NCBI GenBank assembly: GCA_045430305.1
Contig: JAILXW010000003.1
Location: 434,001 to 498,000, forward strand
Length of the DNA: 64,000 nt
Origin: Agarilytica sp045430305
GTDB lineage: Bacteria > Pseudomonadota > Gammaproteobacteria > Pseudomonadales > Cellvibrionaceae
Direction of reading: 5' to 3'
Position 1 is the first letter of the stretch, and each line of letters begins with the position of its first letter. A program made the translations under genes and the position numbers. A model generated the notes under the pieces. It had not been told where the DNA came from and ran no database searches. It was given only the letters and a program-made list of their open reading frames with translations. Positions 1 through 8,978 of this stretch are shown here, one piece after another.

Positions 1-407
1 TGGAGCACGCCAAAGTCTTCACCAATTACTACGGCACCTCAGAAAACTGGGTCAAGGCCAAAATGGCAGAAGGTCTCGATGTCATTCTTGAAATCGATTG
101 GCAGGGGGCCCAACAAATCCGCAAGATCGTGCCTGATGCACGCAGCATTTTTATCGTACCGCCCTCACAAGAGTGTTTGCAGGAACGCCTAACAGGCAGG
201 GGGCAAGACGACGAAAGTGTGATTGCGGCAAGAATGGCTGAAGCAAAAAGCGAAATGTCGCACTATAGCGAAGCAGACTTTCTCATCATTAACGATGTTT
301 TTGATCACGCTTTGACCGAATTTCGCTCAATCATTACCGCAGAACGTTTAAAGCTTGAAAAACAAGCCGAGAAACACCAAAGTTTACTTGCTAAGCTATT
401 GTCGTAG
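1..407 (+). CDS. gmk: Guanylate kinase, 3' part (5' end outside the window)
   Basis: This is the C-terminal part of guanylate kinase, which phosphorylates GMP to GDP with ATP in the cytoplasm. The frame is open from base 3, so the true start lies upstream; the ATG at 63 is internal. About 134 residues remain. The first visible residues, EHAKVFTNYYGTS, match the GMP-binding region of the family, and LEIDWQGAQQIRK is the following conserved segment. The lid and C-terminal helices are intact up to the TAG at 405-407. It precedes rpoZ by 87 bp and spoT, the gmk-rpoZ-spoT order common in gammaproteobacteria, linking GTP supply with (p)ppGpp turnover. Confidence 0.96.
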   Translation, partial: EHAKVFTNYYGTSENWVKAKMAEGLDVILEIDWQGAQQIRKIVPDARSIFIVPPSQECLQERLTGRGQDDESVIAARMAEAKSEMSHYSEADFLIINDVFDHALTEFRSIITAERLKLEKQAEKHQSLLAKLLS

Positions 408-494
408 GTGCCCAATCCACGTACACTGCCCGGCCTTTTTCTCGAGCGAATGCTCGGGGCAAAAACGAATACAAGGTCATAACTGGAAGCTCTC

Positions 495-773
495 ATGGCA
501 AGAATTACAGTAGAAGATTGTTTAGATCACGTAGATAACCGCTTTGAATTGGTCATGGTGGGCAGCAAACGCGCACGCCAAATCGCCATTCAAGGTAAAG
601 AACCCATGGTCGCCGCCGAAAATGATAAGCCCACTGTAATCGCTCTTCGCGAAATTGAAGAAGGTTTGGTTGATGCCAGCATCCTTCTACAAGAAGAGGA
701 AGAAGTGATTGAAGAAGTGCTTCCTACTGAAGCCGCGGTACCCATGGGAGACATTCCTCCACCCGCACTTTAA
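495..773 (+). CDS. rpoZ: RNA polymerase omega subunit
   Basis: Omega is the small RNA polymerase subunit that helps fold and hold beta' and forms part of the ppGpp-binding site 1. The 92-residue product begins MARITVEDCLDHVDNRFELV and has the family signature around SKRARQI and the conserved ALREIEEG segment, with the usual acidic C-terminal tail. The ATG follows a purine-rich GGAAG about 8 nt upstream. It lies between gmk and spoT with an 18-bp gap to the latter, so cotranscription is likely. Length is typical (about 91 residues in E. coli). Confidence 0.97.
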   Translation: MARITVEDCLDHVDNRFELVMVGSKRARQIAIQGKEPMVAAENDKPTVIALREIEEGLVDASILLQEEEEVIEEVLPTEAAVPMGDIPPPAL

Positions 774-791
774 TACTTTAAGAGGACGCCA

Positions 792-2903
792 TTGCTCACA
801 ATTGATACGCTAAGTCACCGGCTTTCCTCTTATCTCGACCCTCAGCAGGTCAAACTTGTTAAGCGTGCCTATTATTATGCGGAGCAGGCCCACACCGGCC
901 AGTTCCGTCGTTCTGGCGAACCCTATATTACCCACCCCTTAGCGGTCGCCAACATCCTTGCCTCCATCCGAATGGATCATCAAAGCTTGATGGTCGCCAT
1001 GCTGCACGATGTCATTGAAGACACCGGTATTGCAAAAAGCGCGATAGAAGAACAGTTCGGGCTCAGCGTCGCAGACATTGTGGACGGAGTGTCTAAATTA
1101 GCCAAAATCGAATTCGAAACCCAAGCAGAAAAACAAGCCAAGAACTTCCAGAAAATGGCCATGGCGATGGCTCAAGACCTGCGCGTCATTATCGTTAAAC
1201 TCAGTGATCGCCTCCACAACATGCGCACCTTGGGTGCCATGCCTCCCGACAAAAAACGCCGTATCGCCAAAGAAACCTTAGAAATCTATGCACCCATAGC
1301 CTCTCGCTTAGGTATCAACGACTGGCGAATCGAGTTTGAAGATCGCTGCTTCGCCGCAATGTACCCGTTACGCGCATCACGCTTACAAGCATCTCTGAAA
1401 AAAGTTCGCGGAAACCGAAAAACTTTGGTCGAAAAGATCAAAGAAAGTATAGATTCACGGCTTGAGCGCGAGAATATTAACGGCCTCGTCATCGGCCGCG
1501 AAAAACATTTGTACAGCATTTATAGCAAGATGCGCAGCAAGCACAAATCCTTCAAAGAAATTATGGATGTGTATGCTTTTCGCATCGTGGTTGACGATAT
1601 CGACACCTGCTACCGCGCGCTGGGCGTGGTACATAACCTCTACAAGCCCAAACCCGGTGAATTTAAAGACTATGTCGCGATTCCGAAAGAGAACGGCTAT
1701 CAGTCGCTGCATACCGTCGTGATTGGCGCCCAAGGGGTGCCTATCGAAGTTCAGATTCGCACCAAAGATATGGACGAACTTGCCGGAACAGGCATCGCTG
1801 CCCACTGGCTCTATAAAACCGTCGATGATGAAAACGCGAAGAAAAGTTTTGATCGCGCAAACCGCTGGACTCAGCGCCTATTAGAAATTCAAGAATTGAC
1901 CAACAGCTCGGTAGACTTCGTTGAGCATGTAAAGATCGATCTGTTCCGCGATGAGGTGTATGTCTTTACCCCCAAAGGCGAAATTGTCGAATTGCCCGCA
2001 GGCTCTACCCCGGTCGACTTTGCCTACGCTGTACATACCCAAGTGGGCAACACGACCGTGGCTTGCCGCGTTAATGATCGCCCAGCGGCGCTTTCGCATG
2101 TACTCGAAAGCGGTCAAAAAATTAAAATTATTACCTCTGAGAAAACCCAACCAAACCCCAACTGGCTCAACTTTACCGTGACAGCAAAAGCACGCACGGC
2201 GATTCGTCACTATTTAAAGAACCAGCGACATGTGGAATCGGTAGAGCTGGGCAAACGCATGTTGGCCCGTGCCCTCATGCAGTTAAATATTGATTTAGAA
2301 GAGCTAAGTGAAGGGCAGCTGCAGCAACTTTGTCAGGCTGGCAACGCCAATTCGATCGAGCACCTATATGAAAGCATCGGTCTTGGCCAACAACCCGCTT
2401 TGTCTGTAGCACAAACCCTGAAACCCAATGCCGAAGAAGCGGTGTGCGCTACCAGCCATAGCCCCATTACCATCGACACATCTGACAGTATTTTAATCAG
2501 CTACGCACGATGCTGTCGCCCCATACCTGGTGACCCCATTGTGGGCCATACCTCTACGGGTAAAGGCATAGTCGTGCATCGAGAGAGCTGCAAAAATATA
2601 AAAGATTTACGCAATAAAAAAGAGAATATTATTCACACCAACTGGTCAGCAAAAGCCGGGGGTGAATACCTATCAGAAATTCGTGTTGAAGTGCTGACTG
2701 AGCGTGGCATTATTGCTCAATTGGCAACACGTATTGCCGACACCGGCACCAGTATCGAAGGTATTCAGGTAGACGAGCGCGACGCCGAGCACAGTGTGAT
2801 CAACCTCATTGTCGCGGTAAACAATCGCGTACACTTGGCTAATGTTATGCGCAAAGTGCGCACCATGCGCTCGGTAGAACGCGTAGTGCGCGCGAAAAAC
2901 TAA
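792..2903 (+). CDS. spoT: Bifunctional (p)ppGpp synthetase/hydrolase SpoT
   Basis: SpoT makes and degrades the alarmone (p)ppGpp. The 703-residue protein has the N-terminal HD hydrolase domain (AMLHDVIEDTG near residue 70, with HPLAVANI before it), the synthetase domain around residues 230-350 (EFKDYVAIPKENGYQSLHT), a TGS domain near 390-450 (VYVFTPKGEIVELPAGSTP), and a C-terminal ACT domain (about 625-703). Its length is almost that of E. coli SpoT. The start is a TTG at 792 with AAGAGGA 6 nt upstream; no ATG gives a better N-terminus. The retained HD motif argues for SpoT rather than hydrolase-dead RelA. It is followed by ridA, a common neighbour. Confidence 0.97.
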   Translation: MLTIDTLSHRLSSYLDPQQVKLVKRAYYYAEQAHTGQFRRSGEPYITHPLAVANILASIRMDHQSLMVAMLHDVIEDTGIAKSAIEEQFGLSVADIVDGVSKLAKIEFETQAEKQAKNFQKMAMAMAQDLRVIIVKLSDRLHNMRTLGAMPPDKKRRIAKETLEIYAPIASRLGINDWRIEFEDRCFAAMYPLRASRLQASLKKVRGNRKTLVEKIKESIDSRLERENINGLVIGREKHLYSIYSKMRSKHKSFKEIMDVYAFRIVVDDIDTCYRALGVVHNLYKPKPGEFKDYVAIPKENGYQSLHTVVIGAQGVPIEVQIRTKDMDELAGTGIAAHWLYKTVDDENAKKSFDRANRWTQRLLEIQELTNSSVDFVEHVKIDLFRDEVYVFTPKGEIVELPAGSTPVDFAYAVHTQVGNTTVACRVNDRPAALSHVLESGQKIKIITSEKTQPNPNWLNFTVTAKARTAIRHYLKNQRHVESVELGKRMLARALMQLNIDLEELSEGQLQQLCQAGNANSIEHLYESIGLGQQPALSVAQTLKPNAEEAVCATSHSPITIDTSDSILISYARCCRPIPGDPIVGHTSTGKGIVVHRESCKNIKDLRNKKENIIHTNWSAKAGGEYLSEIRVEVLTERGIIAQLATRIADTGTSIEGIQVDERDAEHSVINLIVAVNNRVHLANVMRKVRTMRSVERVVRAKN

Positions 2904-2939
2904 CACCGTAAATTTTCACGTTATCAAGAGCAAACTTTC

Positions 2940-3323
2940 ATGCCCAATAAAGCGATCATTCACACAGACAAAGCGCCAGAAGCCATTGGCACATACTCAC
3001 AGGCAGTAAAAGCGGGCGACACTTTGTATCTTTCTGGGCAAATCCCTTTAGACCCCAGCAGTATGACCTTAGTGGAAGGGGATTTTCGCGAACAAACGCG
3101 ACAGGTGTTTAGAAATTTACAGGCGGTATGTGAGGCCGCGAACGGCTCTTTGGCCAACATTGTAAAGCTCAACCTTTACCTCACCGATCTCAGTAATTTT
3201 GCTACTGTAAACGAAGTAATGGCAGAGTTTTTCCAAGAGCCCTACCCAGCTCGCGCCGCCATCGGTATCAGCGAATTACCTAAAGGTTCTTTAGTAGAAG
3301 CTGATGGTATCGCCGTCGTGTAA
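2940..3323 (+). CDS. ridA: RidA family reactive enamine/imine deaminase
   Basis: RidA hydrolyses reactive 2-aminoacrylate-type enamines/imines released by PLP enzymes. The 127-residue protein shows the family start (EAIGTYSQAVKAGDTLYLSGQIPLDP), the conserved NLQAVCEAANGS segment, and the arginine-containing YPARAAIGISELPKGSLVE that binds the substrate carboxylate. It forms a cytoplasmic trimer in known members. It lies 36 bp after spoT on the same strand, as in Pseudomonas. The final residues are slightly short of longer homologues but the fold is complete. Confidence 0.94.
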   Translation: MPNKAIIHTDKAPEAIGTYSQAVKAGDTLYLSGQIPLDPSSMTLVEGDFREQTRQVFRNLQAVCEAANGSLANIVKLNLYLTDLSNFATVNEVMAEFFQEPYPARAAIGISELPKGSLVEADGIAVV

Positions 3324-3615
3324 GTAAGAAAAAGGTTTATTGGGGGTGCTGCGCGCAATCGCGCCTGCCGTTATGCATCGTAGCGCCTAACCCTCATAAA
3401 CCCCGCTCACCAAACACTTCTGTTTCTACTTTCCCGGTACCAAACACTTTCTCTTTCGTTTCACGTGAACGCATTTGCATCTACGCTCAAGGCGGCCCTT
3501 CTTCTATTGTCGCAGTTTGCTGCATCCTCATCCTTGCGCGAATGCCGCTGCTATACTCTGTTCATAAGAATTTTCCGTACCTTTCTTCACTGGCAAGCAC
3601 TCTTGAGGGGAACCC

Positions 3616-4581
3616 ATGTTCAAGAAAAAACACGCACTCACTTTGGCCATACTCAGCACCAGCGCAATGTCGGCGCAGGCATTTGAAAATGTCACTGTGA
3701 TTACTTCGGCCGCATTCCAAAACAAAAACTTAAGCTTCGATCAGAAATACTCTGGTGCAGCCAATAACAAGGCCGAGTTCTCGGTTGATATGCCCATGCT
3801 GAGCCTCGGCACAACAGTAGTGTACAAAAAGTTTTTTACCAGCCTAAAATGGGAAAGTAATTTAAGCGATACCTCGACTTCGACCAAGGAAACAGATCGC
3901 TCTACGGTAGGTGAAGTAAATTTGATAGCCCTACCTGATAGCAGAGTGGAAGTAGGGCGGGAAGATATTTCTCTTACTTTTGGCTACAACGTTTGGAAAT
4001 CGGCCAATATTTTTATTGGTTATTTAAGTGGTAAAACCACCTTAAAACCCAATCCATTTTGTGGAGACTTCGTTCGCGTTTCAGACCAAAACGACCTAGA
4101 CAACAGTCCAGATGCGCCATCATTAATAAGCCGCTGTGACAGACAAAACCGTGCTGGGTTTCAATACGCTCTGGAGGACGAAGGCTTAGTTAATAACCAG
4201 CCCACCTACGAGCAGGAATATACAGAAAGCGGTTTATTCTTAGGTGGTAGTTATGGCTTTAGCTTTGACGATTACGGTACATTATCTTTAAGTTTTGCCT
4301 ATGCAAGTATGACAGGGAAGTATAAAGATAACGCTCGCGACGGAGGCGTTGTGCTTGATGATTCATTTAAAGCTTTTAATTACAAGGGAGATTCCACCGG
4401 CACCAGTATCGCGGCAACCTGGACGGCGCCCCTTGGCGAAACATCGGCTTACACTATCGATTTACGCCGCCAAGCGTATTCTATGGATGGTAAAGACCAA
4501 ACCGGTAATTTAAGCGGTGTAAAACTGGAGACTGACGAAGAAATGTTAGGCTTAACGGCTGGTGTACAGTTTTATTTCTAG
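3616..4581 (+). CDS. Predicted outer-membrane beta-barrel protein, unknown function
   Basis: I do not recognise a named family. The 321-residue product starts with a signal peptide (MFKKKHALTLAILSTSAMSAQA, probable cleavage before FEN), and the mature part alternates polar and aromatic/hydrophobic residues as in beta-barrels. It ends in VQFYF, a C-terminal phenylalanine signature for BAM insertion. GAGGGG lies about 9 nt before the ATG at 3616. There are a few cysteines (NPFCGDFVR, LISRCDRQ) that could form a loop disulfide. It is preceded by about 290 bp of non-coding DNA and followed by a 9-bp inverted repeat, so it is probably a single-gene unit. Confidence 0.75.
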   Translation: MFKKKHALTLAILSTSAMSAQAFENVTVITSAAFQNKNLSFDQKYSGAANNKAEFSVDMPMLSLGTTVVYKKFFTSLKWESNLSDTSTSTKETDRSTVGEVNLIALPDSRVEVGREDISLTFGYNVWKSANIFIGYLSGKTTLKPNPFCGDFVRVSDQNDLDNSPDAPSLISRCDRQNRAGFQYALEDEGLVNNQPTYEQEYTESGLFLGGSYGFSFDDYGTLSLSFAYASMTGKYKDNARDGGVVLDDSFKAFNYKGDSTGTSIAATWTAPLGETSAYTIDLRRQAYSMDGKDQTGNLSGVKLETDEEMLGLTAGVQFYF

Positions 4582-4608
4582 CCCAAAGAACGAATTAATC
4601 GCCTACAT

Positions 4609-4630
4609 GCTTGAGGGAAAGCCCTCAAGC
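4609..4630 (+). terminator. Perfect 9-bp hairpin downstream of the barrel gene
   Basis: GCTTGAGGG (4609-4617), loop AAAG, then CCCTCAAGC (4622-4630) form a perfect stem 27 bp after the stop codon. No T-run follows, so intrinsic termination is uncertain; it may instead stabilise the 3' end. Confidence 0.45.
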
Positions 4631-4792
4631 TGTTCAAAACCCAGATAGTGTAAAAGCCTCGAATATTTAGCATTAAGCTGGAGCTTCAAAAAATACATAG
4701 ATTCATCTTTGAAGCTTCGGCTATGCATCTCGGTAACTGCTCCTGCGTTACTCTACTGGCCACCACCTATGGCTGTACCGAAATAGATAATT

Positions 4793-7255
4793 TTAAAACC
4801 CACCTGTAATCACACGTTTAGGCTTTTTATCTTTTTTCTGTGCCAATTGTTTGAGCTGGAAAATACGTTCTGATGGCCAGGCTTTCGTTTCTGTATCGAT
4901 ATTGTAAGCTGCTATTAAGTCTTTATCTTTCGCTTCAATCGCCAATTTTATCTCGGCAATATAGGCATCTTCCAATGCTGTAATACTTTCCGTCATATTC
5001 GGGTGCGCAGCGTCTAGATCACGTGCTCTTTCAATTTTATTGTATGCATCAGCTAGGGCAAGGCGTTTCTCATCACCACTGGTAGTGGACTGCATCTTCG
5101 TATTCGCCTGCACCAATAGATCTGCCGCCTGTTGAGACGAGGAACGTGCTTGACGTAATTCAGATTTTAATTCGTTTACTACCTTATAACGCGGCGTGTA
5201 TTGTTCAATGACGGAGATCTGCCGTTCTGCTCGCTCAAAGTTACGTTCTTGGATAGCATCGCGTGCTAATTTCGCCTCGTGATCACTTGTATCTGTCAAC
5301 CCGTCCAATGCGGTCTTATCTAGACGATCAATTTTTAATATAGATAAATAAATATCCCGTAATTCGTCGTTCACAGTTACGCTGCGTTTTTCGCGCGTTA
5401 AACTCTTGGCACGCTTTTTAAGCGAAGCCAGTTTATTTCTTCTGGCCAAACTCGAGCTTTTATTATTAAGGCTAGCATCCAACGTCGCCACTTTAACTGG
5501 GTCGTGGTAATACAACTGTAAGAGCTTTACTTTTTCGCTCGCACTTCCCACACGACCACGCGCAATATCTTTTTCTGTATCAGAAAATAGCTTTTCTAAC
5601 ATTGAGTTTCTAAGGTTTTTTACTTCAATATTTTCTGGCTGCAAACGCAAAACTTGCTGTAACTTGGTGTAGGCGGAGTCAGAAAACCCTTCGCTATTGG
5701 CAATATCATTACGCGCAACCGAAATCAAATTCGCTACTTCTTCTTTAACAAATTCCTTGTCGAGCATTGTCGCTCGTAACTGTTTTATTTTCTCCCGCAA
5801 TACAGGAAGCTCGGTATTCCTTGGCACCAATTGTTCTGCGTAATCACGGTAGGTACTAGCCTTTTCAATATCACCACGCTTTACAGCGCTAGTACCCAAT
5901 GAAATGTAACGCTCACCAAAACGCTCTAAGGTGAATTGCGCTTCTTCATTATCTGAATCTAGCCTCAATACCTGACGATAAATCGCAATCAAATTATCGA
6001 CCTTAGCAATTTCTGTTGGCAACAAGCCTTCTTTTATTGGTTTTGCTTCCGCTAATAATGATTCAATTTTTCGTTGCGTTTTTAGTTTTGCTTCACGAAT
6101 TTTTTCTTCGGCAATGGCATGCTCTTTGGGCACCACAACCAATTGTTGATACCCAACATAACCGAGCGCACCTATCGCTACGATAAACATTGTCGCTATA
6201 AGCCCTCGCGTACGGCGCGCGCGTTTATCCCGAGATTCTGCCGAAAAATCTTTAATAGTAGCTTTGGCACTACTGAGCACTTGCGTCAGCTCTTCTTCAG
6301 AGGTAATCGCTGCAGTAGCACAAGTATGTTGGTTCGACTCCGATGTACTCACCACGACGGTGGCATCGTCATCCATCAAATCTTTTTTACTTTTAACTAG
6401 AGTTGGGGCACTCGCATTACCAACCTTAAGTTTGGCAATCGCTTGTTTAATCTGCGGTTCCAGTTTCTGAATGTGATCAATCATTTCCCGCGCACGGGTG
6501 TAGCGGTGAAAGGGGTCTTTGGCCAGAGCTTTTTCTATGATTGGCTGAAAGACCTTAAACGTCGCCGGCAATGTGGGGACCGGGTCATTCACGTGCATGA
6601 GCAGGGTAGCGATGTCAGTTTCGCCTTTAAACGGAGGCCTGCCCGTCAGCAACTCAAAAAACATGATGCCGAGGGCGTAGATATCTGAGCGCTGGTCTAA
6701 CTCACGACCTTGAGCCTGTTCTGGGCTCATATATGAAGTAGTACCAACAATGACTCCCGTTTGGGTCATGCCGGATGAACCGCCATCGTCCATTTGTTTA
6801 ACGATGCCGAAATCGAGAATCACGGGGGAACCATCTTCTCGGAACATAATGTTGTCAGGCTTGATATCGCGATGCACAAAGCCCTTTTCACCGGCGTAAT
6901 CTAAACCCGCAGCAACACCAACGATAATTTTCAAAACGTCAGGCAAGGGGATTCCATTCGCCATTCTCGACTTGAGGCTACCACCGTCTAACAGCTCCAT
7001 CGAGATGTAAAACTGACCCTCGTGTGTACCCACATCGTACACTGGCACCACATTAGGGTGGGTCAACTGCGCGATCACCTGCGCTTCCTGAATAAAGCGC
7101 TTGGCCCATACACTGTCTTCCCCAAGTTGGTTAGACATGACTTTGAGCGCCACTTTACGATTGATGGGCTGCTGGGTCGCCAAGAAAACCGTAGCCATAC
7201 CGCCACGGCCTAATCGTTTTCCAACTTTGTATCCAGGAATATCTGTTTGTGACAT
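4793..7255 (-). CDS. Membrane-anchored Ser/Thr protein kinase with a large C-terminal repeat region
   Basis: An 820-residue Hanks-type kinase of the PknB group. The catalytic domain spans about residues 9-265: the glycine loop LGRGGMATVF, the ATP-binding lysine in VALKV (K38), the catalytic HRDIKPDN (128-135) and DFG (148-150), with an activation loop ending GTTSYMSPEQ. All key residues are present, so it should be active. One membrane helix lies at about 351-371. The remaining 440 residues are predicted extracytoplasmic, helical and charged, with TPR-like or coiled-coil repeats such as YRQVLRLDSDNEEA and LQQVLRLQPENIEV. This suggests a receptor-like kinase with an unknown stimulus. It stands alone, divergent from the TauE gene. 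There is no PASTA domain, unlike PknB of Gram-positives. Confidence 0.92.
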   Translation of the reverse strand: MSQTDIPGYKVGKRLGRGGMATVFLATQQPINRKVALKVMSNQLGEDSVWAKRFIQEAQVIAQLTHPNVVPVYDVGTHEGQFYISMELLDGGSLKSRMANGIPLPDVLKIIVGVAAGLDYAGEKGFVHRDIKPDNIMFREDGSPVILDFGIVKQMDDGGSSGMTQTGVIVGTTSYMSPEQAQGRELDQRSDIYALGIMFFELLTGRPPFKGETDIATLLMHVNDPVPTLPATFKVFQPIIEKALAKDPFHRYTRAREMIDHIQKLEPQIKQAIAKLKVGNASAPTLVKSKKDLMDDDATVVVSTSESNQHTCATAAITSEEELTQVLSSAKATIKDFSAESRDKRARRTRGLIATMFIVAIGALGYVGYQQLVVVPKEHAIAEEKIREAKLKTQRKIESLLAEAKPIKEGLLPTEIAKVDNLIAIYRQVLRLDSDNEEAQFTLERFGERYISLGTSAVKRGDIEKASTYRDYAEQLVPRNTELPVLREKIKQLRATMLDKEFVKEEVANLISVARNDIANSEGFSDSAYTKLQQVLRLQPENIEVKNLRNSMLEKLFSDTEKDIARGRVGSASEKVKLLQLYYHDPVKVATLDASLNNKSSSLARRNKLASLKKRAKSLTREKRSVTVNDELRDIYLSILKIDRLDKTALDGLTDTSDHEAKLARDAIQERNFERAERQISVIEQYTPRYKVVNELKSELRQARSSSQQAADLLVQANTKMQSTTSGDEKRLALADAYNKIERARDLDAAHPNMTESITALEDAYIAEIKLAIEAKDKDLIAAYNIDTETKAWPSERIFQLKQLAQKKDKKPKRVITGGF

Positions 7256-7572
7256 GTGGCTTACACGAGGTCCCCATTTGTGTGCGGCTTATCTGCCGCA
7301 ATCTGAAGTCACCATAATATATAAAGTTTTCATGGCTATAGAAAGCCGGAGGGTGAACTCAGAATTCGTTCAGCTTTAGCTTGTATAGTATAGACCTTGG
7401 GAGCTAAGAGCTTGAGCCTATTTAACCGGCCATTTTTTGACCAGCCAACAAGGCGGGCGGCCACACTAGAATTGGCCAGCGCTTGCAATAGCTTATGGCC
7501 TTCGGTTCAATGTTCGCCCTCTGTACTTCTGTTGCGTTCGGTTTCGACCCGCCTTATTTGGAAACACTACTG
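7256..7572. other. Non-coding gap between divergent kinase and TauE/SafE genes
   Basis: About 317 bp that must hold both divergent promoters. The left part next to the kinase start is mixed sequence; the right part could be coding if the TauE/SafE gene began at the in-frame ATG at 7495. I see no strong inverted repeat or clear promoter pair. Confidence 0.4.
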
Positions 7573-8385
7573 ATGATTGATACTCAACTGCTAATTGCTC
7601 TTCTTGCCTTGGGGGCTTTTGTCGGCCTAATGGCAGGCCTACTGGGAATTGGCGGTGGTGGCATTATGGTGCCCATGCTAACAAGCGTTTTTCTCTGGCA
7701 AGAGATGCCTGTAGACCAAGTTGTACACCTAGCGCTAGGAACAGCCATGGCCTCTATTATGGTGACTTCTTTTTCTAGCTTACGCGCACACCACAAAAAA
7801 GGGGGCGTACACTGGCCAGTCGTTAAGGCAATGACACCAGGTATTCTCATTGGCACCTTGCTCACCACATATTTGGTGGCTAACTTGAACGCGATATTTC
7901 TCGCCGGCTTTTTTTCGTTCTTTATGTTTTGTGCCGCGGTGCAAATGTTTATAGACGCCAAACCACCAGCCACCCGCGGCTTGCCAAGCAAGGCGATGTT
8001 GGCTTTGGCCGGTTCAGGCATTGGTGGGATTTCTGCACTGGTGTCGATCGGAGGTGGCGTATTGAGCGTGCCTTACTTACATTGGCACAATGTGGATATC
8101 AAAAAAGCCATTGGTACTTCTTCTGCGCTCGGGTTTCCCATCGCACTATCGGGTACTCTTGGTTACATTATTAATGGCTGGAACCACAGCTCAGATATTC
8201 AATACGCAGTAGGCTTTATTTATTTGCCCGCTTTTTTTTGTGTCGCAGCAGTCAGCGTATTTTTTGCGCCATTAGGTGTCAAATTAAACTACAAGCTCCC
8301 CGTCGGTATCATTAAAAAGATCTTTGGCATTCTTCTGTTTTTATTGAGCATCAAAATGTTTTTGTCTGTGTTCTCTGCTAGCTAA
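7573..8385 (+). CDS. TauE/SafE family membrane transporter
   Basis: A polytopic inner-membrane protein of the sulfite/organosulfonate exporter TauE/SafE family (about eight helices). The hallmark repeated glycine-rich segments are present: GLMAGLLGIGGGGIMVPML in the first half and GIGGISALVSIGGGVLSVPYL in the second. From the chosen ATG at 7573 the protein is 270 residues, normal for the family, and begins directly with a hydrophobic helix. An in-frame ATG at 7495 would add 26 residues without an obvious ribosome site. Substrate cannot be told from sequence; members export sulfite, sulfonates or related anions. No sulfur-metabolism gene is adjacent. Confidence 0.9.
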   Translation: MIDTQLLIALLALGAFVGLMAGLLGIGGGGIMVPMLTSVFLWQEMPVDQVVHLALGTAMASIMVTSFSSLRAHHKKGGVHWPVVKAMTPGILIGTLLTTYLVANLNAIFLAGFFSFFMFCAAVQMFIDAKPPATRGLPSKAMLALAGSGIGGISALVSIGGGVLSVPYLHWHNVDIKKAIGTSSALGFPIALSGTLGYIINGWNHSSDIQYAVGFIYLPAFFCVAAVSVFFAPLGVKLNYKLPVGIIKKIFGILLFLLSIKMFLSVFSAS

Positions 8386-8491
8386 ATATTTCATACCAGC
8401 TTCTAAACCATCGTCTTCCGTTCAGCTTTCATTAAGGTTCAGCTCGTTATAGTACGCTCGCGCTGCAGGGAAGCAATAGCGCACCTCGCTC
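8386..8491. other. Possible promoter region upstream of the tandem repeats
   Basis: The gap contains TATAGT (8448-8453), a fair -10 candidate, but no convincing -35 at the right distance. It would transcribe through the 10-bp repeats into the interrupted ORF at 8575. Confidence 0.25.
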
Positions 8492-8561
8492 ACCTTTGTT
8501 TACCTTTGTTTACCTTTGTTTACCTTTGTTTACCTTTGTTTACCTTTGTTTACCTTTGTTT
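8492..8561. repeat. Seven perfect tandem copies of a 10-bp unit ACCTTTGTTT
   Basis: The unit ACCTTTGTTT is repeated seven times without a mismatch over 70 bp; the base before it is C. The array ends 2-3 bases before an AGGAG ribosome site and 13 bp before the ATG at 8575, so it lies in the leader of that gene. A 10-bp period is close to one helical turn. Perfect identity means recent expansion; copy number should vary between strains by slippage. There are no spacers, so it is not a CRISPR. Confidence 0.95.
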
Positions 8562-8574
8562 GCAGGAGCATACG

Positions 8575-8913
8575 ATGATCTGTCACCGTCTCCGATCTTT
8601 TATCGCGCGCTCGATTATTAGTCTATTTCCCGCTTTCGTCTTTGCCTAATCTAACTCAACCTCAACGACTGACTTACATGTTGTTATTTCAAATAGTTGG
8701 AATAAATATGGCGCGCTTGAAATTTACCCCTCTGCTACTTCTTTCGGTTTTGAGCACAAAGAATGTTTACAAACATACGAACATTACCCTAATTATCATT
8801 TTAAATTTAGCAAACCGAAAAATAATTTTCACATCATCGAAGCCATAATTTACCACGGATTTTTTGGTGCTAGAGGCGTTCAGGATAGGTTCATATACGA
8901 AAGCTTAAAGTGA
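8575..8913 (+). pseudogene. Small secreted-protein gene with an in-frame TAA at the signal-peptide boundary
   Basis: ATG at 8575 preceded by AGGAG encodes MICHRLRSFIARSIISLFPA then FVFA, a textbook signal peptide of 24 residues ending in a cleavage-type AxA-like motif, and then TAA at 8647-8649. In the same frame the sequence stays open for 87 more codons to TGA at 8911-8913, coding a polar product that starts SNSTSTTDLHVV and continues through SWNKYGALEIYPS. A single change of TAA to CAA would restore a 112-residue secreted protein with Gln at the mature N-terminus, a usual residue there. I do not recognise the family. Most likely a recent nonsense mutation; a sequencing error or read-through cannot be excluded. 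Confidence 0.6.
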
Positions 8914-8978
8914 GGGCACTGATCAAAGATGAACTTCGATCATTAGTTAAATAATCTACGGACTATTAAGGAAACAGA

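Noticed and set aside
3457..3472. Sequence CGTTTCACGTGAACGC resembling a third parS
   Set aside because: Four of 16 positions differ from the consensus, all at the outer ends; only the central TTCACGTGAA core is kept.
8492..8561. Possible CRISPR array
   Set aside because: The units are contiguous with no spacers and no cas genes are present.
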